Notes: generated by a model not told the origin, from the letters alone. A stretch of 64,000 nucleotides of DNA from Liolophura sinensis (GCF_032854445.1 NC_088305.1:22108955-22172954); one strand, 5' to 3'. Counted from the stretch's first letter, positions 43,727-54,934 are shown. Numbers and translations: made by a program.

Positions 43727-44050
43727 TTACCTGTGTTGTGTTAGGGGGTAGATAGACAGGTGTGGAAATGATGCTAGGTATTGGTGTGGTGGGGTGAGTA
43801 GGGGTGGGTGAAGGAGGTGAGGAGTTTGAGGAGAGTGGGTGAAGGAGGTGTAGTGTGGGTGTGGAGGGTTGTGACGTGGGAGTTCGATCCCAGCTCGGGG
43901 TAGATATTGCAGGGTTGACTGGTCTTGGAGCAGTTGTAGGCTGAGTTCCACAGCCAATCCACCCACTAAAGCACCGATGTACAAGAGAACGCCCAGTACG
44001 GCTGCTATGGTCCCTTTATTCTCGCGCAAGCCTTGTATACACCGGTCCAT
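43727..44050 (-). CDS. Small membrane protein
   Basis: A 107-residue ORF with one strong hydrophobic segment at residues ~14-37 (TIAAVLGVLLYIGALVGG) after a short basic N-terminus, then a Pro/His/Thr-rich tail. A TATA-like TATTTAAA at about 44100-44107 (minus strand) precedes it. Membrane proteins of this size occur in Polintons but I cannot assign a family. The repetitive tail may extend past the true end of the protein. Confidence 0.45.
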   Translation of the reverse strand: MDRCIQGLRENKGTIAAVLGVLLYIGALVGGLAVELSLQLLQDQSTLQYLPRAGIELPRHNPPHPHYTSFTHSPQTPHLLHPPLLTPPHQYLASFPHLSIYPLTQHR

Positions 44051-44097
44051 CCCTTAAGGCAGGTCAGTCGGAAGTGGTAGCGACCCTGTTAGCCTCG

Positions 44098-44112
44098 GGT
44101 TTAAATACGTTT
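44098..44112 (-). promoter_or_regulatory. TATA-like element upstream of the membrane protein
   Basis: GTATTTAAACCC on the minus strand, ~50-60 bases upstream of the ATG at 44050. Confidence 0.35.
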
Positions 44113-44130
44113 CACGTCCGTGGCCGGCAC

Positions 44131-45251
44131 CTAAGAAATAAAGCTGGGTGGATACCCGACCCACTTCACCCAATAGTACAGTTTCCCTCGCCGCCGCTCC
44201 CTTTTTAAGATCTTCTCCACCTGATAAAACTTATCCACTGCGGCTGTCACCGGTTGGAGTTCGGTTTCGTAAAACGTCCCTAGCAATTTGTCCCCGTTCA
44301 AATCCTTCAGTGTGTACACAGCAGGCTGTCGAGGGTGGGACCGGACGATGTGGAACATTTCCGTGCTCCAATTCGGCAGGTATGATTTTTCAAATTTCCC
44401 TTTCACTTTACTGATACGCACGAGATCACCGGCCCGATAACGGTGGACCGAACGTTTGGGTGTGGGTGGACCGTACAAGACTTGCCGACTTCCTTCTGGT
44501 TTTGGGGGGCGACGTCGATAGGGGCTCGTCGTATGCTTCGGTGGTAGGCTTGATTGTAACCGCGAACCAGCGCCGGTAAGGCGTCCAGGTATCGCCGAGT
44601 GTTGTGAGCATGCAACCTTGTGTACATGCGACCTTTCAAAGTGCGGTTGAACCGTTCTACCACGGAGGCTTTGGTTTCGTTAAACGTGTGAAAGAAAAAC
44701 ACCCCTTTGTCCTTTAAAAAGGCTTGAAACGGTCTGTTCAGAAACTCTTTCCCCTCGTCCGTTTGCAGGTACAACGGTCGGCGACCCGTCTTGAAAATCT
44801 GTTGAAATGCCTCGATCAAACGAGCCCCAATTTTAGCCCGGAGTGGCATCACCCAGGCAAACTTGGAGAGCACATCGATGCAGGTCAGTAGGTAACGGTT
44901 GTTGTCATTCTCTTTGGCGAACGCTGTCATGTCAACCAGGTCTGCCTGCCACTGACTGTCCATACCCCCAACCACCACTCGGTTACGTGGGTAATGGCGG
45001 CGTGCAGGTCGGTGGAGTGTGTACGTGTCCTGCTGAGCCAGCCAAGCCGACACGTGGGTTCGACTCACTTTGAGTCCCTGTTGTCGAGCTGCCTTGAGCA
45101 GGGTTTGAACCCCGCTGTAAGTCGCTGGACTGTCCGGGTTATAATACAAAGCATGGAGAGCGGTATCGATCGGGTTTGAACCACGACCCGGCGTGACTGG
45201 TTTTTTTTCCGCCGTGGGTTGGTGCGAGTGAGGCGAGGCATAGTCCGCCAC
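44131..45251 (-). pseudogene. INT: Retrovirus-like integrase with chromodomain, frameshifted
   Basis: Inserts the element into the chromosome. The first frame (44403-45251) has a winged-helix/HTH-like N-terminus (TYSGVQTLLKAARQQGLKVS) and the DDE core: QADLVDM, LQTDEGKEF and ETKASVVERFNRTLK. A frameshift near 44490 moves the C-terminal part to another frame (44131-44478), which holds an SH3-like segment (RAGDLVRISKVKGKF) and a chromodomain (YYWVKWVGYPPSF). The chromodomain stops early, a few residues after that motif. Active-site residues are intact; the break separates the core from the C-terminal domains. Confidence 0.9.
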
Positions 45252-45299
45252 GTCGTCCTTGCTGCTTGGTGTCTGTTGTGTGTAATGAGTGAACCTACC

Positions 45300-45376
45300 T
45301 CAGACCGCCTATATATAGTATAGAGTGGAGTGGGGTATAGTATAGTAGAGTATAGTATAGTATAGTAGAGTAGAGT
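45300..45376 (-). promoter_or_regulatory. TATA box and TATAG simple repeat upstream of the integrase
   Basis: TATATATAG at 45310-45318, ~60 bases before the integrase ATG, followed by a run of TATAG/TAGAG pentamers to ~45376. The TATATATA box is a plausible promoter; the pentamer array is a microsatellite. Confidence 0.45.
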
Positions 45377-45573
45377 CTCCAGTGTGCCTGTATGTTTGGG
45401 TGTGGTGTCGATCCAGCCATCCCTACCACAACCCACAGGTAGCCAGACAGGAAAATCCCACCGACAGGTTCATAACACCGACCCTCTGCCTACAGCAGTG
45501 AGCCTTCCTGGGCGAACAGTGTTGCAAAGACACGCTGAGCGATCCTACCCGCCAGCCAGCCTGCAGTCAGGCC

Positions 45574-45767
45574 AACAATGTTGTCAGCTGTGCTTTGTTT
45601 TGGCACGTGGTTTTTGTTTGGACATGTGTTTTTTTTTTGCTCGGCTGCGCCTTGTATACATTGTATACATTGTTGCCAGCCAGCTGGTGCGTCCATACAT
45701 AATACATAGGAGCTATCGGGATAGATACCAGCCCTAGCATGACACACTGACACACTGACCCAGTCCA
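45574..45767. repeat. Polinton right terminal-type repeat
   Basis: Inverted counterparts of the left-end blocks: A at 45574-45676 and B at 45694-45767. The word GACACACTGAC is doubled here. Block order relative to the gene block differs from a simple inverted repeat. Confidence 0.75.
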
Positions 45768-45833
45768 TATAAAAAAAAGAAAACACAAAAACCGGGGATG
45801 GATTCCATAGTAAGGTAACAGTATTATTATTAT

Positions 45834-46132
45834 TTACAGCAATGTACAGGTATGTAACACGGAGCGTTGATAGACCTCTGTGTGGTTGGGCGGGAGTCGC
45901 ACTTCGTACATTAACGTGGGACGAACAATCTCTACGTAATACTCTTGAATAGGTCGGGAATCCTCGACATGCTAACAGACGTCTTCAGTGTACGCTCGCA
46001 GCACCTGCAGTCGGCCCTCGTTCACCCTACCATCCGCAAACATATGACGAAATACCCTTGTGTAGCTTTGCAGGTCGCTGACGACAGCTACCCATTCCTT
46101 CCATTGAGGCGTTGTACGGAACTTCGCCAGGC
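45834..46132 (-). pseudogene. Exon-like coding remnant right of the Polinton repeat
   Basis: On the minus strand TATGTCTTTTCTAG looks like a splice acceptor and is followed by an open frame with WKEWVAVVSDLQSYTRVF and, after one TAG (45972-45974), a continuing frame with EYYVEIVRPTLMYEVRLPP, ending at TAA (45834-45836). The composition looks like a real protein. It has no ATG. It may be an internal exon of a host gene or a terminal ORF of the Polinton. No family is recognised. Confidence 0.4.
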
Positions 46133-46369
46133 TAGAAAAGACATAAAGAAGACACCGTCGTCATTCTAATGCCGTCACCGACCGAACCCTAGCCACATCA
46201 ATCAAAACGATAGATAGATAAGAGCTTTAGAGGTCAGACGTGTTGTCAGATCGCTCCATCTGTCAGATTTCATTTCTCTGGATTTCCAGTGATTTCTTGT
46301 GTGTTTCTGATACTCACAGATATCTCTTGTCACGAGCTGTCGATAGATATAGTTTGTAGTCAGAAATTG
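46133..46369. other. Anonymous DNA between Polinton and Tx1-like LINE
   Basis: No coding or repeat signal seen. The exact start of the LINE 5' UTR is uncertain. Confidence 0.35.
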
Positions 46370-46715
46370 CATATTTTTGACTAATTTTTTGACGTTTTGG
46401 TGTTTGGCCGGCTTGGCCGGTGGGCCAGCCCGCGCGTCTTGGCTCGGGCACCGGTTGTCGTGGCCTGTGCTGGAGGCCTATACAGGTTACAGCATAGAAC
46501 AGTGAACAATGTCAGCTTGCCCGGTGGAGCGCCATTCATCCCGGGCTAGCAGGGCACACAAAGGCTTTTGTCAATAACAGGCAGCAAATTCGTGCACTCT
46601 TGCACGAAGTTCATTGGCCACTGTTCATTGATCAGTGAAGGGGTTGAGCACGCAGTGCAGTACCTGACTGGCCGTCAACACAGTTGGGCGGGTTTTTTTT
46701 TTTACCACCACCAGA

Positions 46716-48221
46716 ATGGCTTTCCGGATTAAAAGACCTCTTAGCCTTAAATTGCGGATTAAAGGCAATATAAAAGCCATTGAAGTTTATCATGGGTTGC
46801 AGGAACGCATCGGCAGCGGACCCAAAGTGTTGAGGGGTTTGGTCCACGTTACTGGGGATCTGTGGAATGTCACTGTTGCCAATAAGGAGGTCAAGTAAAA
46901 ACTGCTTAATGAAGATCTGGTGCTTAATGGAGTAAACTGTCCGGTTTATGAAGTTGAGCAATCCAGAACTTTGGTTAAGGTGAAGAGCCCCTATGAGATT
47001 CCGGATGAACGGATAGGGGCTGCTCTCAAACAGTTTGGAACGGTGCACTCTGTCGAACGAGAATGCTACCTGTTCGACAGAACCTTGCAAAATGGGGTTA
47101 GGAGAATATGGATGAGCAACATTTCGTCCACCATTCCTGTAGCCATATGGGTGGGAGCATCTTTTCGGTTACCAGTCTGGTACAGAGGGCAGGTGCGAGC
47201 TTGTCACCAGGCGACAGACCACCTCAAAAATGACTGCCCACTGAGAAACAAATGTTTGATTTGCAAGCAAGAAGGTCATTTTCAAAAGAATTGTCCTCAG
47301 GATCTGGACACTGAGAGTAGCGACAATGGGACAAGTAGTGGAGATGAAGATGACATCGCAGTTGCGATGAATGATAGTGGTAATAAGGACGACGAGGATA
47401 TGAATAATGATGATCATGACAATGAGCAGGGAGATAATGACAGAAAGGATGACAGTGATGATGACACGGATGATAGTAATGAGGCTGAGGATGATTATGA
47501 AATGGTAAATGGGGATACGGATGGTGGACAGGAGAGTAGCAATGATGTAGTGGGTAATGATGATAAAAATGAGGTGAATGAGGCAGAGGACGGGAATGAT
47601 AAAGATGCTATGGATAATGGTAAGGACGGGCAGGAGGGTGGTAGGAATGAAGGGGGTAAAGAGGAGGAAAATGATGTGGACAAAAATGCAGATAATGGTA
47701 CTTCATCAGTTTCTAGCCAGGTCAAACAGGAGGAAGCATCGTTGAGTTTCACTGAACCGTTGGTTCCGTACGGCTCGACCGGTCAGTCTCCCGAGCAAGA
47801 CTCTTCACAAGACGTGTGGAGTCAATCATTTACCTTTTCCTAGCCAATTGCAAAACAAGATGTAAATGAGTCATTATGGAGCACCGCTTCAGAGGCCATT
47901 TTTGTAGACACCCCAAAAGACCAAGTTAGCGGCATTGAAGCCTCTGGATCGGTTATCCCCATGGACGACACGACATCGGAAATGGAGGATTCCGTTCCGG
48001 GAGAAGACCTAGACGAGTCAATGCCGGCATACGCTAACGATCAAGGCGAGGTTTTAGTCCCTGTCTCCACTTCTTTAGGAGTCCATTATCGGACCATGCG
48101 CCGCGACTCAAAAATTGAGAAAGTCAGGAAACAGAGGAAAGTCATTTACCTGTCCCAGGAGGACTTTGCTGCACGCAAGGCTGCCCTGTACAAGAAGTCG
48201 AGAAAAACAAAACTTAAATAG
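46716..48221 (+). pseudogene. Tx1-like LINE ORF1 (gag-like), two nonsense codons
   Basis: One frame of ~502 codons interrupted at 46896-46898 (TAA) and 47841-47843 (TAG). The N-terminal part resembles an RRM-like gag fold (GNIKAIEVYHGLQERIG). A CCHC zinc knuckle CLICKQEGHFQKNC lies at ~47256-47297, preceded by a second Cys/His group (CHQATDHLKNDC). It then has a very long acidic, Asp/Asn/Glu-rich region (about 47310-47700), unusual in length. The C-terminal segment is charged, ending KKSRKTKLK. ORF1 proteins bind LINE RNA. Confidence 0.85.
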
Positions 48222-48228
48222 ATCCATA

Positions 48229-51200
48229 ATGGCTCTGAATGTTGTCTCACTAAATTTTCAGGGTTTGCTTTCGGACTGGAAGCAATTTTCCCTTGGCCAT
48301 ACCTTCAGGTCATTAAAAGCAGATGTTGCTTTTCTACAAGAGACGCATTTTACTGACGTCAATGACGTAACCCGGTTTGAAACAGCTGTGAAAAGGAAAG
48401 TCTTTTCCTCTTCCGGCTCGGGCACGGCTATTGTCTTTCTTGGTCCTTTCCTCGCCTCGGGGACCATAGTGGCATCTGTCACTGATCCCGGTGGTCGTTG
48501 GGTCAAGGTTGAGGCGGAGTATTCAGGCTTTGATTTTACGTTTGTCGCCGTACATGCACCAACATATGTTCCTGACCGTCGTCGGTTTTTCCAAGGTCTA
48601 GAAAGAGTTCTGGGTGATTCAAACGCCAACGTCTTCCTGGCCGGCGATTTCAATTGCGTCTTAGATCCCCTATTAGATAGGCGAAGCACGGCCGCGGTAG
48701 CTTCTGATTCGTCTACTGCTCCTTTGGCAACTTTGATAAAAACATATTCTCTGTCGGATACTTTTAGGTTCCTTCATCCTGATGCCCATGAATACACTTG
48801 GACCTCGCCAACTGGTGCGCACTCTTCGCGTCTGGATAGAGTGTATTGTAGCAAGGATCTCCTTGGACATCTGGTTCATGCAGGTCATGAACCCACTGCC
48901 ATTTCTGATCATACTAAGGTCACAGCCAAATTTGATTCAGGGGCTTGGGTAGAGAAAGGTCAGGGGTTCTGGAAGCTCAACGTCAGCCTTTTGAATGACG
49001 AAGAGTTTCACAAGAACATGCGAGATTATTTTGCCGCTTGGATGTCAGAGAGGGATTCTTTTAGGTCTGCTGGTGAATTGTGGGAGGAGGGCAAATCTGG
49101 GCTTAAGCGGGTGGCACTGTCGTACAGTAGGGCTAGGGCACGTCGCCGTAAACGGGCTCAACGTAAACTGCTGAAGGATTACAACAAAGTCTCTAAAATA
49201 GTTAGTTACGGGGAGACCCATCTAGTTGACCTGTTGGAAGGTCTAAAACGTAAAGTGCGGGCTGGTGAGCAACAGTCTTATAAAGCAGCCGCCGTTCGTG
49301 CCAGAGTCAAGTGGCAGGTGGAAGGTGAGAACCCCACTCGCTATTTCTGTTCTTTGGAGAAGTCGCGTGCTACTGAAAAACTTAGCCGCGAAGTAGCAAC
49401 TCCTGATGGCCGTTCAGTCCGGTCCACCAAGGATTTATTGCAGGCCACATGCGATTTCTACCAGAGCCTCTTCACCTCAGAGGGAGTTGAGAGAAATTGC
49501 ATGGAGGAGTTGATCTCCCAGATCTCCCAGATCTTGCCTCCTCAGGAAGCCGCTATCTGTGAACAGCCGTTCACTTTGGATGAGCTGCATTCTGCAGCAA
49601 AATCCATGACGCTGAACAAGTCCCCCTGTATCGATGGTCTTCCTGTCGAACTGTATTTGGCTTTCTGGGATGTGCTAGGCCCTATCCTGCTGGACGGTGC
49701 CAACGAGGCTTTTGAGCAGGGTGAGTTAACCAATTCAATGCAGCAGGCTCTTGTCAGGCTCGTTCACAAGCGGGGGCCAAAAGAGGACCTGCGGAATTGG
49801 AGGCCGATTTCACTCTTGTGTGCCGATTATAAGATCATCACGAAGGCGCTAACCCGCAGACTTGGATCCGTGATGGGCCTTGTTGTTCACAGTGATCAGA
49901 CCTGTTCTGTGCCAGGGAGGTCAATCCTTACCAATAGCTTCCTTGTTCGGGACCTTATAGAGCTGGTCGAACACGAGGATATCGAGGCGGCAATCATAAG
50001 CCTTGATAACGAGAAGGCTTTCGATCGTTTGGAATGGGCTTTTATGAACAAAGTGTTGGAGCGGATGGGGTTCGGGCCGGTTTTTTGTAAATGGATCCGG
50101 CTTCTTTACAAGTCCCCTGTAAGTCGTGTAATGGTGAATGGTTTTATTGGTGACCCTGTTCTCCTCGAGCGTGGAGTTCGCTGTCCTCTGTCTCCCCTGC
50201 TTTACGTTCTGGCCGCAGAGGTTCTTGGGGTGGTTGTGAGGTCTTCTGACATGAAGGGAGTGAGATTCCCTGATGCCGAAGAACCGATCAAAATCTCCCA
50301 GTATGCCGACGACGCATCTCTCTTCGTGGGAGATGATGAAGATTTCCACATTGCTGAGACGATCTTGAACAAGTACCAGAAAGCATCTGGCTGCAAAGTC
50401 AACAGATCCAAGTCAAAAGGCTTATTCTTGGGTGCTTGGAGGGGTCGTGCTGATACTCCTTTGGGTATTGAATGGTCACAGGATCACGTCAAACTCTTGG
50501 GGGTAAAACAAGGTGCAAAAAACGCGGCTTCTGTTAACTGGAATGACCGCATCCAGAAGGTCGGCAGCACCCTCATGGGGTGGAGCAAGAGAGGCCTAAG
50601 CATTGTTGGGCGAGTCCTTGTGTTAAACTTTGCTGGCAATGTCGAAATTGTGGTATGTTGCCTCAGTTTTTGACTTGCCGGCGGATAAGGAGAACACATT
50701 AGTTGGGATGTGTCGGGATTTTTTGTGGAAGAGTAAAAAGCCTCTGGTCTTTTTGTACCCTCCCCAAGGCAAGTGGAGATCTAGGCCTCGTAGATATCCC
50801 TAAGAAGGTTCAGTCCTTAAAGCTGGCTTTTTTGGAGCGGCTTATGTTGAGTTCGTCTCGGTGGGCTCAGGTAGGCCGGAGGCTTGTGGCGTCGAAAAGT
50901 GAACCCCACGCTGTGGTTGATTTTTTCCGGCTGCTTAAAGCTCCAACGCGTTTCAGTTCTCTTCCTCGGTGGTACTTCGACCATCTGAAAACATTCTTTA
51001 AGCTGAAACGGACTGAGGCTGATCCGGTTTCGTGGCAGGAAGCTCTGGATCAGCCTTTGTATGGAAATCCCCTAATTTTGGGAGAGGGTGGAAGACCCTT
51101 GATGCCTGGTAAGACGGCCACGCCCAGTTTCCGGCGATTGTCGGATATTGTGGATGGAGGCATCAGAGTGTGGCTGGTCTTGGAGTCGGTCAATTGGCGT

Positions 51201-51980
51201 CACCTAGCAGCTGTGCGAAGGGCACTACCGAAGGCATTGTTCAATCTGCCGGATACTGTCACGAATCCCAGCCGGACGAGGTATCAAGTTAACCAACAGG
51301 ACCTTTCTCAGCTTTCCTCCAGGAGATGGTATCGGATTCTTCTGGTGGACAACAGCGTAACCCCCGCCGGAGTCCAGAAGTGGCAACAGTTGGGTTCGGT
51401 GCCATCGTCCTGGAAGAACTTGTTTTTATCGCTCTGGAACTCTGGGGTAGACAACCGAGGTATGGAGGCTGTTTGGCTGCTGTGGCACAGACAGTGGTGG
51501 GTCGGGCAGAAGTTAGTCCGAGCAGGACTGTCTGCATCTGCCGACTGCCCTTTGTACTCGTCTCAGGACGAGACCGTAGAACACCTTGTGTGGCATTGCC
51601 CGGTTGCGTCCAGCATGTGGCAGATGTTGGAACGGACAATTGGGCGCCTCCTTGGACGAGGGTTCTCGTTCAGCCTGAAAGATGTGTTCTGGGGGGACTT
51701 GAGACAAGTGCCGCCTTCATTGAAGCCGGTCGTCAGAGATCAGGTGTTTCTTTGTATCTGGTCAATTTGGAGGCATCGGTGCTACTTGGTAGCACACAAT
51801 CACGTGATCGACCATCTTAAGGTGGTGCCCAGCCTTTTCCACAGGGACCTGCAGTACCACTTGCTGACTGTTTTTGAACGGCATCGCAAGCTCGGAAAGT
51901 TGGTGACATTCAAGACCACCTGGTGTCGCAAGTCTATTCTTTGCGTTCTGCGGAACGGCAGGCCCGTTGTCCAATTTTAA
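48229..51980 (+). pseudogene. Tx1-like LINE ORF2: endonuclease and reverse transcriptase, frameshifted
   Basis: APE-like endonuclease at residues ~1-235 (LNFQGLLSDWK, AFLQETHF, AGDFNCVLDP, ISDHTKV), linker, then reverse transcriptase with NWRPISLLCADYKI, SLDNEKAFDRLEW and catalytic YADD at ~50302. An in-frame six-base deletion near 50182 removes Gln-Gly from the RQGCPLSP motif that the other copy keeps. A one-base insertion near 50630 and an eight-base deletion near 50750 put ~120 bases out of frame, and the remainder (50751-51980) is open to the C-terminus with a Cys/His cluster altered to CPLYSSQDE. The match to Tx1-group ORF2 is by motif order. No RNase H is seen. Confidence 0.9.
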
Positions 51981-52617
51981 TCTGGCAATTGTTCGTGACC
52001 TGGTGTCATAACTTCACGTTTTCAGCAGTTCCGCCTATTTTGAGGCGGAGGTTTTACTGTAAATTTTAATGGATATTTGTTTCTTGTGTCTGTCCTGGCT
52101 CCATCTGTCTGCCGGTTGTGACGTTTTAGTCATATAATGATGGGCTGGTCCTGTCAGTAAGGATGTAGGTATGTTTTACATATCGCGGACAGATTTGGTT
52201 CTGTTTTCCCACAGCCTAGATTGCTGTGGCGTACAAAAAAAAAGAAAAAAAAAGATAGACTATCGCTTAACAAACAGGTAAAGACAACCAACACAAAAGA
52301 CCAGGGTAGTCAACCTGGAAACTTTTTTTTTTTTTTTTTTTTTTTCGAACTCGAACAGTGAACACATCAACGAATGAACGAATAAATACATGCTGTAAGT
52401 GTCCATTATTTTGTTGTCACGGTGAGATATGTCTCGTTTTGACGATTGTATCGCCAATATGAAAGTCCCAACACTGGTCAATGTTTATAACGCGCACCAC
52501 CCTAGTCATCTCCCTGTAAAAAACACACATAGGTAAAAACAAAACAAAACGAGAATGAATTAAGGGAAAAACAAAAAAAAAAGCTGGGTAAGGGTGGTGC
52601 GGTTAAAAAAAACACAC

Positions 52618-52803
52618 TCACTCGGTCATCGTCTGGGTGGCCTGGGTAGCCTGCTTGGGCTGGTTGGCTTGGTTGTTAGGTCGGATTGTAGGCTGCTCGT
52701 CAGATGCGGAGAGGTTGTTGGCTGTCATCAAATACTCCACGTACATCTGGGCGAATGCCGGGTTCGATTTGTTGATTGGTGTCTCATTTAAAAACTGCCG
52801 CAC
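52618..52803 (-). CDS. Conserved short ORF of unknown function (copy 2)
   Basis: 61 residues, the counterpart of 2797-2982 with only a few conservative differences. It has the same YVEYLMTANNLS segment and Gln/Asn/Pro-rich tail. No family is recognised; coding status is uncertain. Confidence 0.3.
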   Translation of the reverse strand: MRQFLNETPINKSNPAFAQMYVEYLMTANNLSASDEQPTIRPNNQANQPKQATQATQTMTE

Positions 52804-52806
52804 TTG

Positions 52807-52880
52807 TTTTCACCTTGTTCTCGCCACGATATGGCTGAAATATTGCCGATGTTGCGTTAAGCAATAATCATTCATTCCTT
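52807..52880 (+). repeat. 5'-truncated LINE tail (copy 2)
   Basis: Equivalent to 2985-3058: TTTTCACCTTGTTCTCGCC to a short CATT run. Its presence in both copies shows it is older than the duplication. Confidence 0.75.
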
Positions 52881-53013
52881 CCGTACCCTGAGACCTGACT
52901 AACCACAGCCTGGTGAGGGAGAGAGCCGGTTGACCTGCCCGACCTGTGGCCGGGGAAATTTGGCATTTTGAAGACTGCCTGCCTGATATCTATCACTCGG
53001 CTTCCAGCCCTCC

Positions 53014-53337
53014 CCTACGCGGTGATGCTGCCGTCTAGTGCGAGCACATAACCTCAAAAGTTTTTTGGGATTAGGGGATAACACTCGCCGGTGAATGTTT
53101 TTGTGGGTTGGGACTTGATATTGACATTGAGTCGACCGGCCCGGCTTAGCGCCTTTCACAGCGGACGCCGAGGACACAGTAGTGTTTAAATCACTTACTC
53201 CAAAGCAAGCCTAGTAAAAGAGTGCGATTAGTAGCATCCGCCCTGACAACAGCCCAAACTTCTGGCAGGTTCATAAGCGCGGCTTTCTCTATATCGGTCA
53301 CACCATCTTTCGAGTATATAGAACATAGATATGTCTA
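53014..53337. other. 324-base segment present only in copy 2
   Basis: It lies between TCCAGCCCTCCCC and CCGAGTCCACAGG, exactly where copy 1 holds LINEs A1 and B1. It contains GACTTGATATTGACATTGAG and no ORF. It is either original locus DNA lost with the LINE insertion in copy 1, or a private insertion in copy 2. Confidence 0.7.
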
Positions 53338-54934
53338 CCATACCGAGTCCACAGGACCTGGCTTAATTATCATATAGCCATATCGGGGATAGCGATATCG
53401 TATGTCTATATGTGATTTACCACACCACGCCATAGGAGGCCCTTAGGCCAAGTCCCAATCCACACCCCACACCATCACCATGTTCAGGCAGGATTTTTGT
53501 AAAAAAAATTTTGTAAGTACCACTATTGACCATGATCATATTTTCACCACTCGAACCACGAGCCTTAGACCTCCTTGGTCTAAGTGGAACAATGCTGGTA
53601 AATCTTTTTCATAACAATAATACAGTCTTAAAATCCCGTGGATCGCTGTATTACAAAACGGGCATACACGCCTCACCAGGCTGTCAAGTAGTTTTAACGA
53701 GGTGTCGTTGGTAACAAAAGAAGCATTCCCGTGTAGGGAATGCCTCTGCCTGCTCCCGCTCCGGCTCTGTTGTGGATGTGGTGTTGGTGGGGTCTGGGGG
53801 TGGGCGTGCTGGATCTTCCCTTCCTACAGTGGCTCCTACCCCCATTTCCTCCTCGTTCGCTACCTGGCCCCCGTCCACCCTCAACCGCGGGGATGGGGTA
53901 CCCCGGGCACCATAAACCACTGCATCTCTATCACTTCCGCCCACCACTCCAGCTGCAGCCGCCTCTTCAATCCCCCGCTGGCGATTATGCCATCCATCTC
54001 TATCACGGCCGGAGACGTGGTGTTCCCGCCCTTCATCCCTCCGCTCCACACCCCGGCCCACCGGAGTGGTGACAGCCCGAGGCTGGGGGAGGACCCGAGC
54101 GACTGGTGGTGTGGGTTGTCGCTCTCTCTGGCTGGGATTCCATGGTTTATGGGCCATTCCTCAAAAGACCGGATTATAGGGACACCATTATGCTATATAC
54201 TGACAAAATTCATTTTCCGTTGAAAATATCTGCAAGGTGATCGTTAGAAAAAATTTCGTTGAACGGGGTTAACTCTCTCTTCATTTCAGTCATCAATTAA
54301 AGTGTTTTGTGTTTTATAGAGAGGAGCTTCAGTGGGAACTCATGTGAGAGAAATCAGTTTATGGAGCTTTTAGAGAAAGATTCTCAGGGGTACATAAAAA
54401 AAGAGTAGAATTTATGGCCCAAAAAGGTACACGCATGTACTATGCTAAGTATTTGCAAAGTTATTTTGAAACATTAAAATTTATCATTTTATCAAACAAT
54501 TTTGTGGATTTTCCTAATACTTTATATATACGTAATAGTTCTATAATTCTTTCCAAATGTTTAATCATTGTGTGGAAAGTCAAACATAACTTGTATACTA
54601 ATTTTTGTTACATATTTTTGCCTTACAGTGTATTTCATATTCTGTATTTTAACTTAAGCATGCTACTTAGAAATCCAAACTAACATCATTATTATAATTA
54701 AGCCATGATATATAGTAAACAAAACCGCATAAATTTGATTTCCACGTTAGGACCAGCTTGGAAAGTACATGTATGAGAAGAGTTGACTGAACCGGGATAA
54801 GCTGCTGTTGAAGTCAGACAGATGAATATTTTATGAAGAATGTACAAAGGATTTTCTCAAGCAGAAGTTTTTGTAGGCAAATAGTAATATTTACTTGACC
54901 TCCAGCTACAGGAGTGACAGAAGTTTGTGGGCCC
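53338..54934. other. Locus DNA without a clear gene (copy 2)
   Basis: Counterpart of 11580-13183, including the GC-rich stretch (53715-54150) and AT-rich DNA after it. No recognised protein. Confidence 0.5.
53684..54157 (-). CDS. GC-rich ORF of unknown function
   Basis: A 157-codon minus-strand ORF starting MAHKPWNPSQRERQP, rich in Arg, Pro, Gly and Glu, with a C-terminal segment RECFFCYQRHLVKTT that could be a half zinc knuckle. In copy 1 the frame is broken. GC-rich DNA readily gives long spurious frames (plus-strand ORFs overlap it), so the coding call is weak. A remnant of a transposon protein is possible. Confidence 0.25.
   Translation of the reverse strand: MAHKPWNPSQRERQPTPPVARVLPQPRAVTTPVGRGVERRDEGREHHVSGRDRDGWHNRQRGIEEAAAAGVVGGSDRDAVVYGARGTPSPRLRVDGGQVANEEEMGVGATVGREDPARPPPDPTNTTSTTEPEREQAEAFPTRECFFCYQRHLVKTT

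Larger units (their letters stand above)
33390..45790. mobile_element. Polinton/Maverick element (adintovirus-like endogenous element)
   Basis: Gene set in order: protein-primed polymerase B (+), then protease, major capsid, small virion protein, minor capsid, two accessory proteins, packaging ATPase, membrane protein and integrase (all minus). Inverted related sequence at 33466-33697 and 45574-45767 brackets the set. Polintons are 15-20 kb DNA transposons or endogenous viruses with this toolkit. At ~12.4 kb the repeat-bounded core is short, and outer ends are not determined. Virion genes are open while polymerase and integrase are broken. Confidence 0.93.
46370..52240 (+). mobile_element. 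Tx1-like LINE, nearly full length
   Basis: 5' UTR (from about 46370, GC-rich with GGCCGGCTTGGCCGG), ORF1 46716-48221, ORF2 48229-51980 and a 3' UTR to the A-rich end near 52231-52253. Its 3' part from 49822 is duplicated at window position 1. The 5' boundary is approximate. Confidence 0.85.
52254..53013. other. Anonymous DNA after the Tx1-like LINE (copy 2)
   Basis: Matches 2435-3190, with a longer poly-T run (52324-52345). It contains the conserved short ORF and the truncated LINE tail listed separately. Confidence 0.55.

Noticed and set aside
47495-47752. Minus-strand Ser/Pro/Leu-rich ORF opposite the acidic ORF1 region
   Set aside because: It is the antisense of the Asp/Asn/Glu-rich codon run.
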